The notes beneath the pieces are model-generated. The model was not told where the DNA came from, made no database searches, and was given only the letters and a program-made list of their open reading frames with translations. The position numbers were made by a program, and so were the translations under genes. A stretch of 64,000 nt of DNA from Gramella jeungdoensis (GTDB lineage: Bacteria > Bacteroidota > Bacteroidia > Flavobacteriales > Flavobacteriaceae), in NCBI RefSeq assembly GCF_023805255.1, contig NZ_JAMSCK010000005.1:124001-188000 (forward strand), given 5' to 3'. The stretch's first letter is position 1; each line of letters begins with the position of its first letter. This document shows positions 1 to 9,860 of this stretch, piece after piece.

Positions 1-831
1 ATACTTACCTTTTCCGTACCTATTAATGGTCTTCTCAAATTGATCTGTATTAATGAATCCCATTTTATAAGCAATTTCTTCGAGGCAACCTATCATGGTA
101 CTCTGGTTTCTTTGTACCACCCGGACAAATTCGGTGGCATCATCCAGAGATTCTACTGTTCCCGTATCGAACCATGTCATCCCCCGACTCATAACCCCAA
201 CTTCTAATTTACCTTTTTCCAGATATACCTGATTAATAGAAGTGATCTCCTTTTCACCCCGGGCCGAAGGTTTTACATTTCGGGCAATCTCCACCACATC
301 GTTATCATAAAAGTAAAGACCAGGCACCGCATAATTAGATTTAGGCACTTTAGGCTTTTCCTCAATTGAAATCACCTTTTGGTTAATATCAAATTCAACT
401 ACTCCATACCGGTTAGGATCGGTAACAGGATAGGCAAAAATGGCTCCGCCACTAACATTGGTTTTGGATTGTAAAAGCTTACTCAAACCGTTTCCATAGA
501 AAATGTTATCACCTAAAATTAATGCGACTTTTTCATTCCCTATAAATTCTGCTCCTATGGTAAAAGCTTCAGCTAAACCATTTGGCTCTTCCTGCACGGC
601 ATATTCAAATACGCATCCAAACTGAGAGCCATCACCTAATAATTTTTTAAACAGATCCTGATCATTGGGAGTCGTTATAAACAAGATTTCATTTATTCCT
701 GCCAACATCAGCACAGATATAGGATAATAGATCATAGGTTTATCATAAACAGGTAATAATTGTTTGCTCACAGCTATGGTTATTGGAAACAACCTGGTTC
801 CTGTACCTCCTGCTAAAATAATTCCTTTCAT
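1..831 (-). CDS. rmlA: Glucose-1-phosphate thymidylyltransferase RmlA (3' end beyond window)
   Basis: This enzyme makes dTDP-glucose from dTTP and glucose-1-phosphate, the first step towards dTDP-4-keto-6-deoxyhexoses. Translating the minus strand from ATG 831 gives a sequence opening [18 protein letters not shown], the nucleotidyltransferase signature (GGTGTRL at residues 8-14), followed by [22 protein letters not shown] and the EEKP motif. The frame stays open to base 1, giving 277 residues; the family is normally about 290, so only a short C-terminal piece is missing. Its ATG shares one base with the stop of rmlB (TAATG), so the two are probably translationally coupled. Function is secure from motifs and from pairing with rmlB; rmlC and rmlD are not in the window. 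Confidence 0.95.
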   Translation of the reverse strand, partial: MKGIILAGGTGTRLFPITIAVSKQLLPVYDKPMIYYPISVLMLAGINEILFITTPNDQDLFKKLLGDGSQFGCVFEYAVQEEPNGLAEAFTIGAEFIGNEKVALILGDNIFYGNGLSKLLQSKTNVSGGAIFAYPVTDPNRYGVVEFDINQKVISIEEKPKVPKSNYAVPGLYFYDNDVVEIARNVKPSARGEKEITSINQVYLEKGKLEVGVMSRGMTWFDTGTVESLDDATEFVRVVQRNQSTMIGCLEEIAYKMGFINTDQFEKTINRYGKGKY

Positions 832-1889
832 TACTTATATTGTTTTAGATAATATTTCTGATAATCGCCGGTTGTAACATTCACCAACCACTTTTCGTTT
901 TTCAAATACCAGTCTATAGTTTCTTCAATTCCTTCTTCAAAAGTGACACTTGGCCTCCATCCTAGTTCTGAATTGATTTTCGAAGCATCAATAGCATAAC
1001 GCTTATCATGCCCAGGCCTATCTTTCACGAATGTTATTAATTCTTCAGACTCTCCCCGGTTTCTTCCAAGTTTCCGATCCATTACGGAACATAAAAGTTG
1101 TATCAGTTCGATATTTTGCCATTCATTAAAACCACCAATATTAAATGTTTCTTTAATGGCTCCTTTATGTAAAAGAAGATCTATCGCTACAGCATGGTCT
1201 TTAACGAATAACCAGTCCCGTGTATATTTTCCATCTCCATATACGGGAAGGTTTTCTTTCTTTATGATATTATTTATAAATAATGGAATTAATTTCTCTG
1301 GAAATTGATTAGGTCCGTAATTATTGGAACAATTTGAAATTATATATGGCAGCCCATAAGTTTCACCATATGCCCTTACAAAATGATCTGAACTAGCTTT
1401 TGAAGCAGAATATGGAGAATTTGGATCATAAGGAGTATCTTCTCTAAATAAACCTTCTTCTCCTAAAGTACCATATACTTCATCTGTACTTATATGATAG
1501 AATACTTTTCCAGAAAAATCACTAACCCAACTGTTTTTAGCAGAATTTAATAAATTCATAGTTCCAATTACATTAGTCCTTACAAAAGAAAGGGGATCGG
1601 AAATAGACCGATCTACATGAGACTCAGCTGCAAGATGAATTACTGCGTCAAACCCATAATCTGCGAACAGGTTATGTATAAAATCAGCATTAGTTATATC
1701 TCCTTTTATAAAGTGATAATTGCTTTTTCCTTCTACATCTTTAAGGTTTTCCAGGTTTCCTGCATAGGTTAACGAATCCAGATTATAAATTTGATATTCG
1801 GGATATTTATTAACCAATAATCTCACAACATGAGATCCGATAAAGCCTGCCCCCCCTGTCACCAATATTTTATTAAATTGTCGTGCCAT
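831..1889 (-). CDS. rmlB: dTDP-glucose 4,6-dehydratase RmlB (copy 1)
   Basis: The product converts dTDP-glucose to dTDP-4-keto-6-deoxyglucose with tightly bound NAD. It is an extended short-chain dehydrogenase of usual length (352 aa). Visible motifs are the Rossmann GGAGFIGS near residues 12-19, [11 protein letters not shown], the STDEVYG segment, the YSASKAS Tyr-Lys pair and the C-terminal [11 protein letters not shown] block typical of RmlB. It starts at ATG 1889, 3 bases after the cysN stop, and ends overlapping rmlA by one base, so it belongs to the long minus-strand unit. A second, closely similar rmlB lies at 14.7-15.7 kb in the same orientation. Identity is confident. Confidence 0.96.
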   Translation of the reverse strand: MARQFNKILVTGGAGFIGSHVVRLLVNKYPEYQIYNLDSLTYAGNLENLKDVEGKSNYHFIKGDITNADFIHNLFADYGFDAVIHLAAESHVDRSISDPLSFVRTNVIGTMNLLNSAKNSWVSDFSGKVFYHISTDEVYGTLGEEGLFREDTPYDPNSPYSASKASSDHFVRAYGETYGLPYIISNCSNNYGPNQFPEKLIPLFINNIIKKENLPVYGDGKYTRDWLFVKDHAVAIDLLLHKGAIKETFNIGGFNEWQNIELIQLLCSVMDRKLGRNRGESEELITFVKDRPGHDKRYAIDASKINSELGWRPSVTFEEGIEETIDWYLKNEKWLVNVTTGDYQKYYLKQYK

Positions 1890-1892
1890 TTT

Positions 1893-3149
1893 TTATACAA
1901 TCATCCCCGCCGCAACGGTTTCATTAGTATTTTCATCAATTAGGATAATACTCCCAGTATTCCGATTGTCCCTGTAAGAGTCTAACATTAATCGGTGTGT
2001 AGTTCTTATTTTAACCCTGGAAATATCATTCATCCTTAGATCTTTATCCTCAGAATTTCGCATATAAGAGTTTATATCTATCTTATAAACCACCTCTTTT
2101 ATCATAGCCCTTTGCTCGTTAGTAGTGTGCATTACAGTGTATTTGGCACGTGGCCTGGCAGGCTCATTATGAAGCCAGCAAAGCATAACATCAAACTCCT
2201 GTTCTCCTTCGGGCTGATTATTTTTCTTTACGATCATATCCCCCCTGCTCACATCAATATCATCCTCTAAAGTAATGGCTATAGACATAGGCGCATAAGC
2301 TTCCTCAACTTGCTGCTCCCCGCTATTAATGGATGTAATCCTTGAAGTAAAACCTGATGGCAATACAGCCACCTCATCTCCTACTCTATAGATCCCACTG
2401 GCGACTCTACCCGCATAACCCCTGTAATCTCTGTGTTCATCGCTCTGAGGTCTTAATACAGTTTGAACCGGAAATCTAGCATCTATCTTATTAATATCAC
2501 TACTAATATGAAGCGTTTCAAGTATGTTCAAAAGCGTTCCTCCCTGGTACCAATCCGTATTCTCAGATCTATTAACAACATTATCCCCCAATAGAGCACT
2601 AATTGGAATAAAGCGTACATCCTTTACCAGAAGCTTAGATGAAAATTCTTCAAACTGGCCTATAATTTCATTAAATCTTTCTTCAGAATATTCTACAAGA
2701 TCCATTTTGTTTACACAAACAATAAGGTGCGGAATGTTCAATAAGGAAGCTATAAAGGAATGTCTTTTAGTCTGCTCGATTACACCATGCCTTGCATCTA
2801 TAAGGATTACCGCTGCATTTGCAGTTGAAGCTCCAGTCACCATATTACGTGTATACTGAATATGTCCGGGAGTATCTGCAATTATAAATTTACGTTTGGG
2901 AGTAGTAAAATACCTGTAAGCAACATCAATAGTGATACCCTGCTCTCTTTCATCCTTGAGTCCATCTGTGAATAAAGCCAGATCAACCCCGTCATGTCCT
3001 TTCTTCTCACTGGTAGCGCTTACCGATTCAAGCTGATCTTCAAATATAGATTTAGAATCAAAAAGAAGTCTTCCTATAAGAGTACTTTTACCATCATCTA
3101 CACTTCCTGCCGTTGTAAACCTTAATAATTGATTATTATTTATTTCCAT
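1893..3149 (-). CDS. cysN: Sulfate adenylyltransferase subunit 1 (GTPase) CysN
   Basis: This is the GTP-hydrolysing subunit that drives CysD-catalysed formation of adenosine 5'-phosphosulfate (APS). Translation-factor GTPase motifs are clear: GSVDDGKST (residues 15-23), DTPGH, and NKMD in the G domain, followed by the EF-Tu-like domains ending in the RTTHRLMLD block. At 418 residues it is a stand-alone CysN, not a CysNC fusion; the APS kinase is encoded separately (4224-4820). It follows cysD after a 169-base gap and precedes rmlB by 3 bases. In this cluster APS is probably used for PAPS and sulfation, because no reductase genes accompany it. Confidence 0.96.
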   Translation of the reverse strand: MEINNNQLLRFTTAGSVDDGKSTLIGRLLFDSKSIFEDQLESVSATSEKKGHDGVDLALFTDGLKDEREQGITIDVAYRYFTTPKRKFIIADTPGHIQYTRNMVTGASTANAAVILIDARHGVIEQTKRHSFIASLLNIPHLIVCVNKMDLVEYSEERFNEIIGQFEEFSSKLLVKDVRFIPISALLGDNVVNRSENTDWYQGGTLLNILETLHISSDINKIDARFPVQTVLRPQSDEHRDYRGYAGRVASGIYRVGDEVAVLPSGFTSRITSINSGEQQVEEAYAPMSIAITLEDDIDVSRGDMIVKKNNQPEGEQEFDVMLCWLHNEPARPRAKYTVMHTTNEQRAMIKEVVYKIDINSYMRNSEDKDLRMNDISRVKIRTTHRLMLDSYRDNRNTGSIILIDENTNETVAAGMIV

Positions 3150-3318
3150 TTGTCTTTAGCTTTATGCGTTAAGCGTTAAGCTTTTTTTTAATTCCAATAT
3201 TCACTTTTGTTGAATATCTGGATTCAGATCCTAGTAAAGGGAATTATTAATTCTTATAATATCTGAGTATATTAAAAAATCTACTAGCCTAAAGTGGGGC
3301 TTAAGGCCTAAAGATTAA

Positions 3319-4224
3319 TTAAAAATATCCCTGTCTTTTTCGATCCTCCATTGCCGTTTCCGACCTTTTGTCATCAGAACGATCACCTCTTTCAGTCTTC
3401 CTCATCATAGAAACCTCATCCACAATTTTTTCAAGAGTGTCAGCATCAGATTCAATTCCTCCTGTAATCGTGATATCTCCCAGGGTTCTGAATCGGATCT
3501 TTTTCTTTTCGATTTTTTCTCCCTCTTCCAGTTTTAAATACTCTGATACCGGGATCCACGAATGATTTCTAAAAACAACTTGTCTTTCGTGGGCGAAGTA
3601 AAGAGAGGGAATGTTAATATTTTCTTGTTTTATATAATTCCAAACATCCATTTCAGTCCAGTTACTAATAGGGAATGCCCTGAAATGCTCTCCTTCAAAG
3701 TGCTTTCCGTTCAACAGGTTCCATAATTCAGGGCGCTGATTTTTGGGATCCCATTCTCCAAAATCATTTCTATGAGAAAAGAACCTTTCCTTTGCTCTTG
3801 CTTTTTCCTCATCCCTTCTTCCTCCTCCTATAGCGCAATCGACTTTATGTTCTTCAATAGCATCCAGAAGTGTGGTGATTTGCAAAGCGTTTCTGGTGGC
3901 ATTCTTTCCTTTTTCTTCAGCAACCCTTCCATTATCTATGGATTCCTGAACAGACCCCACAATTAATTTGACACCAAGATTATTGATCAAATCATCCCGG
4001 AATTTTATTGTTTCGGGAAAATTGTGACCAGTATCCACATGCATTAAGGCAAAAGGTATTTTGCTCGGATAAAAGGCTTTTTTAGCCAAATGAGTAACCA
4101 CAATAGAGTCTTTCCCACCGGAAAACAATATTACCGGATTCTCAAACTGAGCCCATACTTCACGTAAGATGAAAATGGCTTCAGATTCTAATTCATCAAG
4201 GTAATTCAGATAATATTTACTCAT
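3319..4224 (-). CDS. cysD: Sulfate adenylyltransferase subunit 2 CysD
   Basis: This is the catalytic ATP-sulfurylase subunit, forming APS from sulfate and ATP together with CysN. The PP-loop SGGKDS is at residues 35-40; the conserved RRDEEKARAKER block, the FRAFPISNWTEMDVW segment and a C-terminal tail ending in KRQGYF are all characteristic. Length (301 aa) is normal for CysD. Its ATG shares one base with the cysC stop (TAATG). PAPS reductase CysH has the same fold, but the RRDEEKARAKER motif and the partnership with cysN make CysD the right call. Confidence 0.96.
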   Translation of the reverse strand: MSKYYLNYLDELESEAIFILREVWAQFENPVILFSGGKDSIVVTHLAKKAFYPSKIPFALMHVDTGHNFPETIKFRDDLINNLGVKLIVGSVQESIDNGRVAEEKGKNATRNALQITTLLDAIEEHKVDCAIGGGRRDEEKARAKERFFSHRNDFGEWDPKNQRPELWNLLNGKHFEGEHFRAFPISNWTEMDVWNYIKQENINIPSLYFAHERQVVFRNHSWIPVSEYLKLEEGEKIEKKKIRFRTLGDITITGGIESDADTLEKIVDEVSMMRKTERGDRSDDKRSETAMEDRKRQGYF

Positions 4225-4820
4225 TACTTAATAATTTCCAAATTGGTTTTTAAAAAGGTGACAATTCTGTCAACTGCATCTTCCGCATCTTCCTTATCTG
4301 TCCTAACTTCAATATCAGGAGAATCGGGTTGTTCATACGGTGCATCTATTCCTGTAAAATTTTTGATCTCTCCTGCTCTTGCTTTTTTATACAAACCTTT
4401 AACATCCCTAGTCTCACAAATCTCAAGGGGTGTATTTACAAAAATTTCAATAAAATCATCCTCTCCTATAATTTCTTTAATAAAATCTCGATCGGCCTTT
4501 AAGGGAGAAATAAATGAAGCAATTACGATGTTACCTGAATTTACAAAGAGTTTTGCCACTTCTGCTATTCGTCTAAGGTTTTCTTTACGGTCTTCCCTTG
4601 TAAAACCAAGATTTTTATTCAATCCGCTACGAACATTATCCCCATCTAAAGCAAAAGTATGAACTCCAAGGTCGAACAGTCTTTTTTCCACCATATTGGC
4701 AAGAGTAGATTTACCCGATCCTGAAAGACCAGTGAACCAAACTACAAATGAGGTATGACCTTTTTGTTTCTTTCGGTCTTCTCTCTTTATATTAAAGGAA
4801 TGAGGAATTATATTATTCAT
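4224..4820 (-). CDS. cysC: Adenylyl-sulfate kinase CysC
   Basis: The enzyme phosphorylates APS to PAPS, the universal sulfuryl donor. The Walker A motif GLSGSGKST lies at residues 31-39, followed by DGDNVRSGLNKNLGFT (substrate contacts) and the FISPLKADRD and DAPYEQP motifs of APS kinases. I chose ATG 4820; an in-frame GTG one codon earlier (4823) is less likely. The start overlaps the end of the DUF2061 gene by 8 bases and the stop overlaps cysD by one, so cysQ-DUF2061-cysC-cysD form a tight block. A dedicated APS kinase with no CysH nearby points to sulfotransferase use of PAPS. Confidence 0.95.
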   Translation of the reverse strand: MNNIIPHSFNIKREDRKKQKGHTSFVVWFTGLSGSGKSTLANMVEKRLFDLGVHTFALDGDNVRSGLNKNLGFTREDRKENLRRIAEVAKLFVNSGNIVIASFISPLKADRDFIKEIIGEDDFIEIFVNTPLEICETRDVKGLYKKARAGEIKNFTGIDAPYEQPDSPDIEVRTDKEDAEDAVDRIVTFLKTNLEIIK

Positions 4821-5289
4821 CACTATAACTTACTTCTTGTGCTTTTTTAAGCTTGTTATTTTGCAACTGCTTATTCCGTCTTTTATGCAAACCATAATCA
4901 AAATTATACCATGTTCTCTCGTGTAAGTAATATAAAACCATTTTGGTAATTACTTCAATGAGACCAATTTTGAGACCTGTGAAAGGATTACCGGATATCC
5001 ACCAGGCCAGCATCATAGTATCCAGAGTACCCACTATTCTCCAGGTAACTGTCTTTGCTATATGTCTTTTTCGGCTATCACCATTTCTTGTTACACCCGC
5101 TTTAATATTAAACCAGATTCTTTCATGAACAAAGTATAAAATCATCTTAGTTATAACTTCGGAAAAGCCAATTTTCAAACCGGTATAAGCATTTCCGGTA
5201 ATCAACCAGGACAATAATATTGTATCCACAGTACCAACTGTTCTCCAGGTAATAGTCTTGGCGATATGTCGCTTATACGATTTAGCCAA
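4813..5289 (-). CDS. Tandem DUF2061 membrane protein linked to sulfate activation
   Basis: A 158-residue protein built from two copies of the roughly 55-residue DUF2061 unit, at about 7-61 and 74-129. Each copy has RHIAKT(I/V)TWR, then (T)VGT(V/L)DT, a hydrophobic stretch, FTGLKIG or YTGLKIG, EVITKM and a YxxHER(I/T)W end. Each copy carries one or two likely membrane segments; the tail is Lys/Asn-rich. Biochemical function is unknown; the family often sits near sulfate-activation genes, and a role in sulfate handling is inference. The start is TTG 5289, inside the end of cysQ (8-base overlap). There is no ATG between the upstream in-frame stop and residue 49, so TTG initiation coupled to cysQ is favoured. 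Confidence 0.85.
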   Translation of the reverse strand: MAKSYKRHIAKTITWRTVGTVDTILLSWLITGNAYTGLKIGFSEVITKMILYFVHERIWFNIKAGVTRNGDSRKRHIAKTVTWRIVGTLDTMMLAWWISGNPFTGLKIGLIEVITKMVLYYLHERTWYNFDYGLHKRRNKQLQNNKLKKAQEVSYSDE

Positions 5290-6076
5290 TTGCTGAAACT
5301 AAGAAATGATTATTTAAGAGATGGGTGCGGTTATATTTCATTTCTTCCCCAGTTTTTTTATCAATTACACTAAGCCCCACTGAATTACAAATTGCATGTC
5401 CGGCAGCGGTATCCCACTCCATAGTAGGCGCAAAACGTGGATAGACATCAGCCTCTCCTTCAGCTACAAGGCAGAATTTCAGCGAACTTCCCCGGGAAAC
5501 CACTTCTATTTCCTGATTATAATTCTCCTTTAGGTTGGCAATATAACTTTCCGTATCCTCATTCATATGAGATCTACTGCCTACTACTCTTATTTTTCCA
5601 TTCTCTTTTTGAGGAGATATTTTTACTGATTTAGAATGATCAAAGGCACCCGAATCAGTTTGGATCAAGACTTGCTTCCAGGCAATATTTCCATCAGCAT
5701 AATAAATGATATTTTTAGCTGGAACAAAAATCACTCCTAATAATGGGAAAGAATTTTCTATTAATGCGATATTCACTGTGAACTCCCCATTTCTCTTTAT
5801 AAACTCTTTCGTTCCGTCCAGGGGATCTACTATCCAACAGAGGTCCCAGGACTTTCGTTCCTCATATTCCAATTGTCTGTTTTCTTCACTAATAATTGGT
5901 ATTCCTGTAGAATTAAGATATTGGTTAATAACAGAATTTGACCTTATATCCGCTGCTGTTAAGGGAGAATCATCATCTTTCTGTTCAATATTAAAATCAG
6001 CTGAATCATACACCTCCATTATTGCATATCCTGCTTCAATAGAAGCTCTAATAGCCGTCACCAATCTCTTATCCAT
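5282..6076 (-). CDS. cysQ: 3'(2'),5'-bisphosphate nucleotidase CysQ
   Basis: The enzyme removes 3'-phosphoadenosine 5'-phosphate (PAP), the inhibitory by-product left after PAPS is used, giving AMP. It is an inositol-monophosphatase superfamily member: metal-binding SEENR (residues 63-67), DPLDGTKEFI (84-93) and the C-terminal EWDTAAGHAI motif are all intact. Length (264 aa) is typical of CysQ. It lies 11 bases downstream of ugd and overlaps the DUF2061 gene. Placing PAP disposal with PAPS synthesis inside a polysaccharide cluster supports active sulfotransfer in this organism. Confidence 0.94.
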   Translation of the reverse strand: MDKRLVTAIRASIEAGYAIMEVYDSADFNIEQKDDDSPLTAADIRSNSVINQYLNSTGIPIISEENRQLEYEERKSWDLCWIVDPLDGTKEFIKRNGEFTVNIALIENSFPLLGVIFVPAKNIIYYADGNIAWKQVLIQTDSGAFDHSKSVKISPQKENGKIRVVGSRSHMNEDTESYIANLKENYNQEIEVVSRGSSLKFCLVAEGEADVYPRFAPTMEWDTAAGHAICNSVGLSVIDKKTGEEMKYNRTHLLNNHFLVSAIG

Positions 6077-6087
6077 ATAATCTTTTT

Positions 6088-7482
6088 TTATGATCCGATT
6101 GCGTAAAAATCAAAACCAATATCTTCTTTGGTTTTTCTATCAAGTAACCTGCGTCCATCAAAAAGAAAAGCCGGTTTTAGCATATCTTCATATAATTTCT
6201 TCCAGTCTAAGGTTCTAAATTCATCCCATTCCGTCAAAACCGCAATGGCATGTGCCTCTTTTCCAGCCTCATAAGGATCCTTTACTACGCTCACCCTCTT
6301 CCTGTTTTCTTCCTCGGTTCTTGAATTCAAATAATCAAGATCTGCATATATCTGCTCCTCCTTCACCTTTGGATCGTAGATCACAATTTCTGCCTGTTCA
6401 TTCAAAAGGTAATCTGCAACATAAATTGAAGCAGATTCACGCGTGTCATTAGTATCTTTCTTGAATGCCCAACCTAAGAAAGCTATCTTCTTACCGGAAA
6501 CGGTATTGAATAAAGTTTTAACAATATTCGCAGCAAACCTTCTCTTTTGATGATCGTTCATAATTATTACCTGTTCCCAGTAATCAGCAACCTCATATAA
6601 ACCAAAGGATTTGGCTATATAAACAAGGTTTAGGATATCTTTCTGAAAGCAGGATCCTCCAAATCCAACAGAGGATTTCAGAAATTTTGGTCCTATCCTG
6701 GAATCCATCCCGACAGCTCGGGCCACTTCATTAACATCAGCCCCGGTCTTTTCGCAGAGTTCAGACATCGCATTAATACTGGATACTCGTTGGGCAAGAA
6801 ACGCATTTGCCGTAAGTTTTGAAAGCTCAGAGGACCATACATTTGTAGTTAGGATTCTTTCATTAGGTACCCAATGCGTATATACATCCACAAGAGCCTG
6901 AACTGCTTCCTTACCCTTTTTAGTATCAATATCACCCCCTATCAAAACCCTGTCTGGAGACAGCAGATCGTCTACTGCTGTGCCTTCAGCCAGAAACTCA
7001 GGATTAGAAAGGATCTGGTAATTTACTCCATTGCCTGTATTATCAAGAATATTTTTAAGAGCCTCAGCGGTCCGCACGGGAAGTGTTGATTTTTCTACAA
7101 CGATTTTATCACTTTTGGACACCCTCGCTATTTGCCTTGCACACAATTCAATATACTTTAAATCAGCGGCCATACCTTTACCAATTCCATAGGTTTTGGT
7201 TGGGGTGTTCACAGAAATAAAGATCATATCAGCCTTATCTATGGCTGAATCAATATCTGTAGAAAAGAATAGGTTTCTTCCCCTAGCCTCAGCTACTATC
7301 TTGGATAATCCCGGTTCATAGATTGGAATATTCTCTACATCCTTATCATTCCAGGCGGCTATCCTTTTTTCGTTTATATCTACTACTGTAACATTTATTT
7401 CAGGGCATTTCTGAGCAATTACGGCCATGGTAGGTCCACCTACATATCCTGCCCCGATACAACAAATATTCTTTATTTTCAT
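6088..7482 (-). CDS. ugd: UDP-glucose 6-dehydrogenase
   Basis: The enzyme oxidises UDP-glucose twice with NAD to UDP-glucuronate, a precursor of acidic polysaccharides. The N-terminal Rossmann motif is [12 protein letters not shown] (residues 10-21), and the catalytic cysteine is Cys278 in [10 protein letters not shown]. The C-terminal half has [16 protein letters not shown] and YDPKV. The GGPTMAVIA motif and the overall length (464 aa) resemble the animal-type UGDH branch more than the short bacterial Ugd. It follows the TviB-like gene by 45 bases and precedes cysQ by 11. Confident for UDP-glucose; UDP-sugar specificity is known only by homology. Confidence 0.93.
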   Translation of the reverse strand: MKIKNICCIGAGYVGGPTMAVIAQKCPEINVTVVDINEKRIAAWNDKDVENIPIYEPGLSKIVAEARGRNLFFSTDIDSAIDKADMIFISVNTPTKTYGIGKGMAADLKYIELCARQIARVSKSDKIVVEKSTLPVRTAEALKNILDNTGNGVNYQILSNPEFLAEGTAVDDLLSPDRVLIGGDIDTKKGKEAVQALVDVYTHWVPNERILTTNVWSSELSKLTANAFLAQRVSSINAMSELCEKTGADVNEVARAVGMDSRIGPKFLKSSVGFGGSCFQKDILNLVYIAKSFGLYEVADYWEQVIIMNDHQKRRFAANIVKTLFNTVSGKKIAFLGWAFKKDTNDTRESASIYVADYLLNEQAEIVIYDPKVKEEQIYADLDYLNSRTEEENRKRVSVVKDPYEAGKEAHAIAVLTEWDEFRTLDWKKLYEDMLKPAFLFDGRRLLDRKTKEDIGFDFYAIGS

Positions 7483-7527
7483 TAATAAGCTTTTATTTAA
7501 AGCAACAAGCCCTAAGCAATATTTATT

Positions 7528-8811
7528 TTATAATTTCCCATCACATTTATCACCTAATACGCCTTTGACATCATAGATTACAGTTTGACCATTTTTCAAT
7601 TGATCAAAATTTAAAGTCAAAAACTCTTTATGAGCAACTGCCAGAACTACTGCATCAAATTTTTTCTGTGGAAGTTCCTTAACTGTCTTAAGGTCATATT
7701 CATGTTTAACCTCTTCCGGATTAGCCAGTGGGTCAAAAACAGTAACATTGGTGCCATATTCCTTAAGGTTCTTAATCACATCTACCACCTTGGTATTTCT
7801 CACATCAGGACAGTTTTCCTTAAATGTTATACCTAAAACTAAAATTTCAGCTCCTTTTACTTTCTGGTCATTTTGCAGCATTAACTTCACTACTTCACTT
7901 GCGACATACTGCCCCATACTATCATTCATTCTTCGTCCGGCAAGTATAATCTCAGGATGATATCCTATCTCTTGAGCCTTTTGCGCAAGGTAATAAGGAT
8001 CCACCCCTATGCAATGCCCCCCAACCAGGCCTGGCCTGAACGGAAGGAAATTCCACTTTGTTCCTGCAGCTTCAAGAACTGCCTGCGTATCAATATTCAT
8101 CATATTGAATATTTTTGCCAGTTCATTGACAAAGGCAATATTGATATCCCTCTGTGAGTTTTCAATAACCTTTGCCGCTTCAGCTACTTTGATGGTAGGT
8201 GCTAGATGAGTTCCAGCAGTTATTACCGAAGCATATAGATCATTTACTTTTCCGCCTATTTCAGGAGTGGAACCTGCCGTTACCTTAAGAATTTTTTCAA
8301 CAGTGTGTTCCTTATCTCCTGGGTTAATCCTTTCGGGTGAATAACCTACATAAAAATCCTTATTAAACTTTAATCCGCTAACTCTTTCAAGAACTGGCAC
8401 ACATTCATCTTCAGTGACTCCCGGATATACAGTAGACTCATAAATTACCACATCCCCTTTCTTCAATACTTTCGCGACTGTATCGCTGCTTTTATATAAA
8501 GGTGTTAAATCTGGGCGGTTATTTTTATCAACAGGTGTAGGAACTGTGATTATATAGTAATTGCAATTTTTTATATCCTTCAGGTCGGCTGAACAAAAGA
8601 GTCCTTTCTTTTCAGTAGGTTCTTTTACTAATGCGGATTTTAAAAGGTCGTTATCCACCTCTAAAGTTGAATCTACTCCATTTCTCAATTCCTCTATTCT
8701 CTTCTCATTAATATCAAAACCAACAACGGAAAATTTTGTTGCAAATAAGCGGGCCAGGGGAAGACCCACATAACCAAGCCCTATGACGGCTATTTTAGTA
8801 TTCTTTTCCAT
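7528..8811 (-). CDS. UDP-N-acetylhexosamine 6-dehydrogenase, TviB/WbpA-like
   Basis: A nucleotide-sugar dehydrogenase of the UDP-GlcNAc/UDP-GalNAc branch (TviB/VipA, WbpA, WbpO). It has GLGYVGLPLA (residues 11-20), VPTPVD, the YSPERINPGD motif diagnostic of this branch, and the catalytic Cys267 in GLVGGHCIGVDPYY. In the Vi-antigen pathway TviB makes UDP-GlcNAcA, which TviC epimerises to UDP-GalNAcA; the TviC-like gene is directly upstream (18-base gap), matching that pairing. The alternatives are UDP-ManNAcA dehydrogenase (WecC) or WbpO activity. Substrate is therefore inferred from context, enzyme class is firm. Confidence 0.92.
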   Translation of the reverse strand: MEKNTKIAVIGLGYVGLPLARLFATKFSVVGFDINEKRIEELRNGVDSTLEVDNDLLKSALVKEPTEKKGLFCSADLKDIKNCNYYIITVPTPVDKNNRPDLTPLYKSSDTVAKVLKKGDVVIYESTVYPGVTEDECVPVLERVSGLKFNKDFYVGYSPERINPGDKEHTVEKILKVTAGSTPEIGGKVNDLYASVITAGTHLAPTIKVAEAAKVIENSQRDINIAFVNELAKIFNMMNIDTQAVLEAAGTKWNFLPFRPGLVGGHCIGVDPYYLAQKAQEIGYHPEIILAGRRMNDSMGQYVASEVVKLMLQNDQKVKGAEILVLGITFKENCPDVRNTKVVDVIKNLKEYGTNVTVFDPLANPEEVKHEYDLKTVKELPQKKFDAVVLAVAHKEFLTLNFDQLKNGQTVIYDVKGVLGDKCDGKL

Positions 8812-8829
8812 TAATAATTACCAATTTGT

Positions 8830-9831
8830 TTATTTTAAATTATGCCAATACCACTTGACAGCTTCTTTCAAGCCTACATCTATTTTGAATTCGGGCTTAT
8901 AGCCCAGAAGTGTCTCGGCTTTCTCAATTGAAGCTAATGAATGAGGTATATCTCCAGGCCTATTAGGACCATGTTCTACTTTTATATCGGCTATAGTTGA
9001 ATCATATTCTGATAGATGCTTCTTTAAAAGCTGGGTCAGCTCCACCAAATTTGTTCTATCTCCTACGGCAGTATTATAAATCTGATTAACTGCATCCTTA
9101 TTCTGGGTGGTAATTGACAATAAATTCATTTGAATTACATTATCTATATAAGTAAAGTCCCTGGAATAAGTGCCATCTCCATTTATGATCGGGCTTTTAT
9201 GCTCCATAAATTGCATTACAAATTTTGGAATAACGGCGGCATAAGCTCCGTTTGGATCTTGTTTTCTTCCAAAAACATTAAAGTATCGTAGACCTATAGT
9301 ATCTAAACCATATGATTTATGAAATATATCAGCATACAATTCATTTACATATTTTGTGATCGCATATGGAGAAAGAGGTTTTCCTATTTCATCTTCAATT
9401 TTAGGAAGTTTTTCAGAGTCACCATAAGTTGAGGAACTGGCAGCATACACAAACCTTTTCACACCTGCGTCCCTACCGGCAACTAACATATTTAAAAAAC
9501 CGGAAACATTTACTTCATTGCTGGTGATTGGATCATTAATAGACCTTGGAACAGATCCCAATGCTGCTTCATGTAAAATATAATCCACCCCATCACAGGC
9601 TTTTTTACATGTCTCTAAATTCCTGATGTCACCTTCGATCAATTCAAATTTTGAATGATCGTTAATGGCTTCTAAATTTTTTTTGTGACCTGTGGAAAAA
9701 TTATCAAGACAAACGACAGATGCATTTAACTCTAATAAAGTTTCACAAAGATTTGAACCAATAAATCCTCCTCCTCCTGTAACTAATATTTTAGAAGAGG
9801 AAATCGTTTCTTTTTGAGATTCAGTAATCAA
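8830..9831 (-). CDS. UDP-N-acetylhexosamine(uronate) 4-epimerase, TviC/WbpP-like
   Basis: An extended SDR epimerase with VTGGGGFIGSN near residues 17-27, the LDNFSTG motif, HEAALGSVPRSI, the SSSTYGDS segment and YAITKYVNE (catalytic Tyr/Lys). HEAALGSVPRS is characteristic of the WbpP/TviC group acting on UDP-GlcNAc/GalNAc or their uronates. The start is TTG 9831: an in-frame TAA lies two codons upstream and no ATG exists before the Rossmann motif. A promoter (TTG-N23-TATATTTG, 9894-9861) lies about 30 bases upstream, making this the first gene of the long minus-strand unit to rmlA. Confidence 0.9.
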   Translation of the reverse strand: MITESQKETISSSKILVTGGGGFIGSNLCETLLELNASVVCLDNFSTGHKKNLEAINDHSKFELIEGDIRNLETCKKACDGVDYILHEAALGSVPRSINDPITSNEVNVSGFLNMLVAGRDAGVKRFVYAASSSTYGDSEKLPKIEDEIGKPLSPYAITKYVNELYADIFHKSYGLDTIGLRYFNVFGRKQDPNGAYAAVIPKFVMQFMEHKSPIINGDGTYSRDFTYIDNVIQMNLLSITTQNKDAVNQIYNTAVGDRTNLVELTQLLKKHLSEYDSTIADIKVEHGPNRPGDIPHSLASIEKAETLLGYKPEFKIDVGLKEAVKWYWHNLK

Positions 9832-9860
9832 GATTTATAACTTTAACATTTTGCAGTGGG

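Noticed and set aside
3150-3318. GCGTTAAGCGTTAAGC tandem and duplicated GCCTAAAG in the cysN-cysD gap
   Set aside because: Short, imperfect repeats without a clear hairpin or promoter; no riboswitch fold could be supported by reading.
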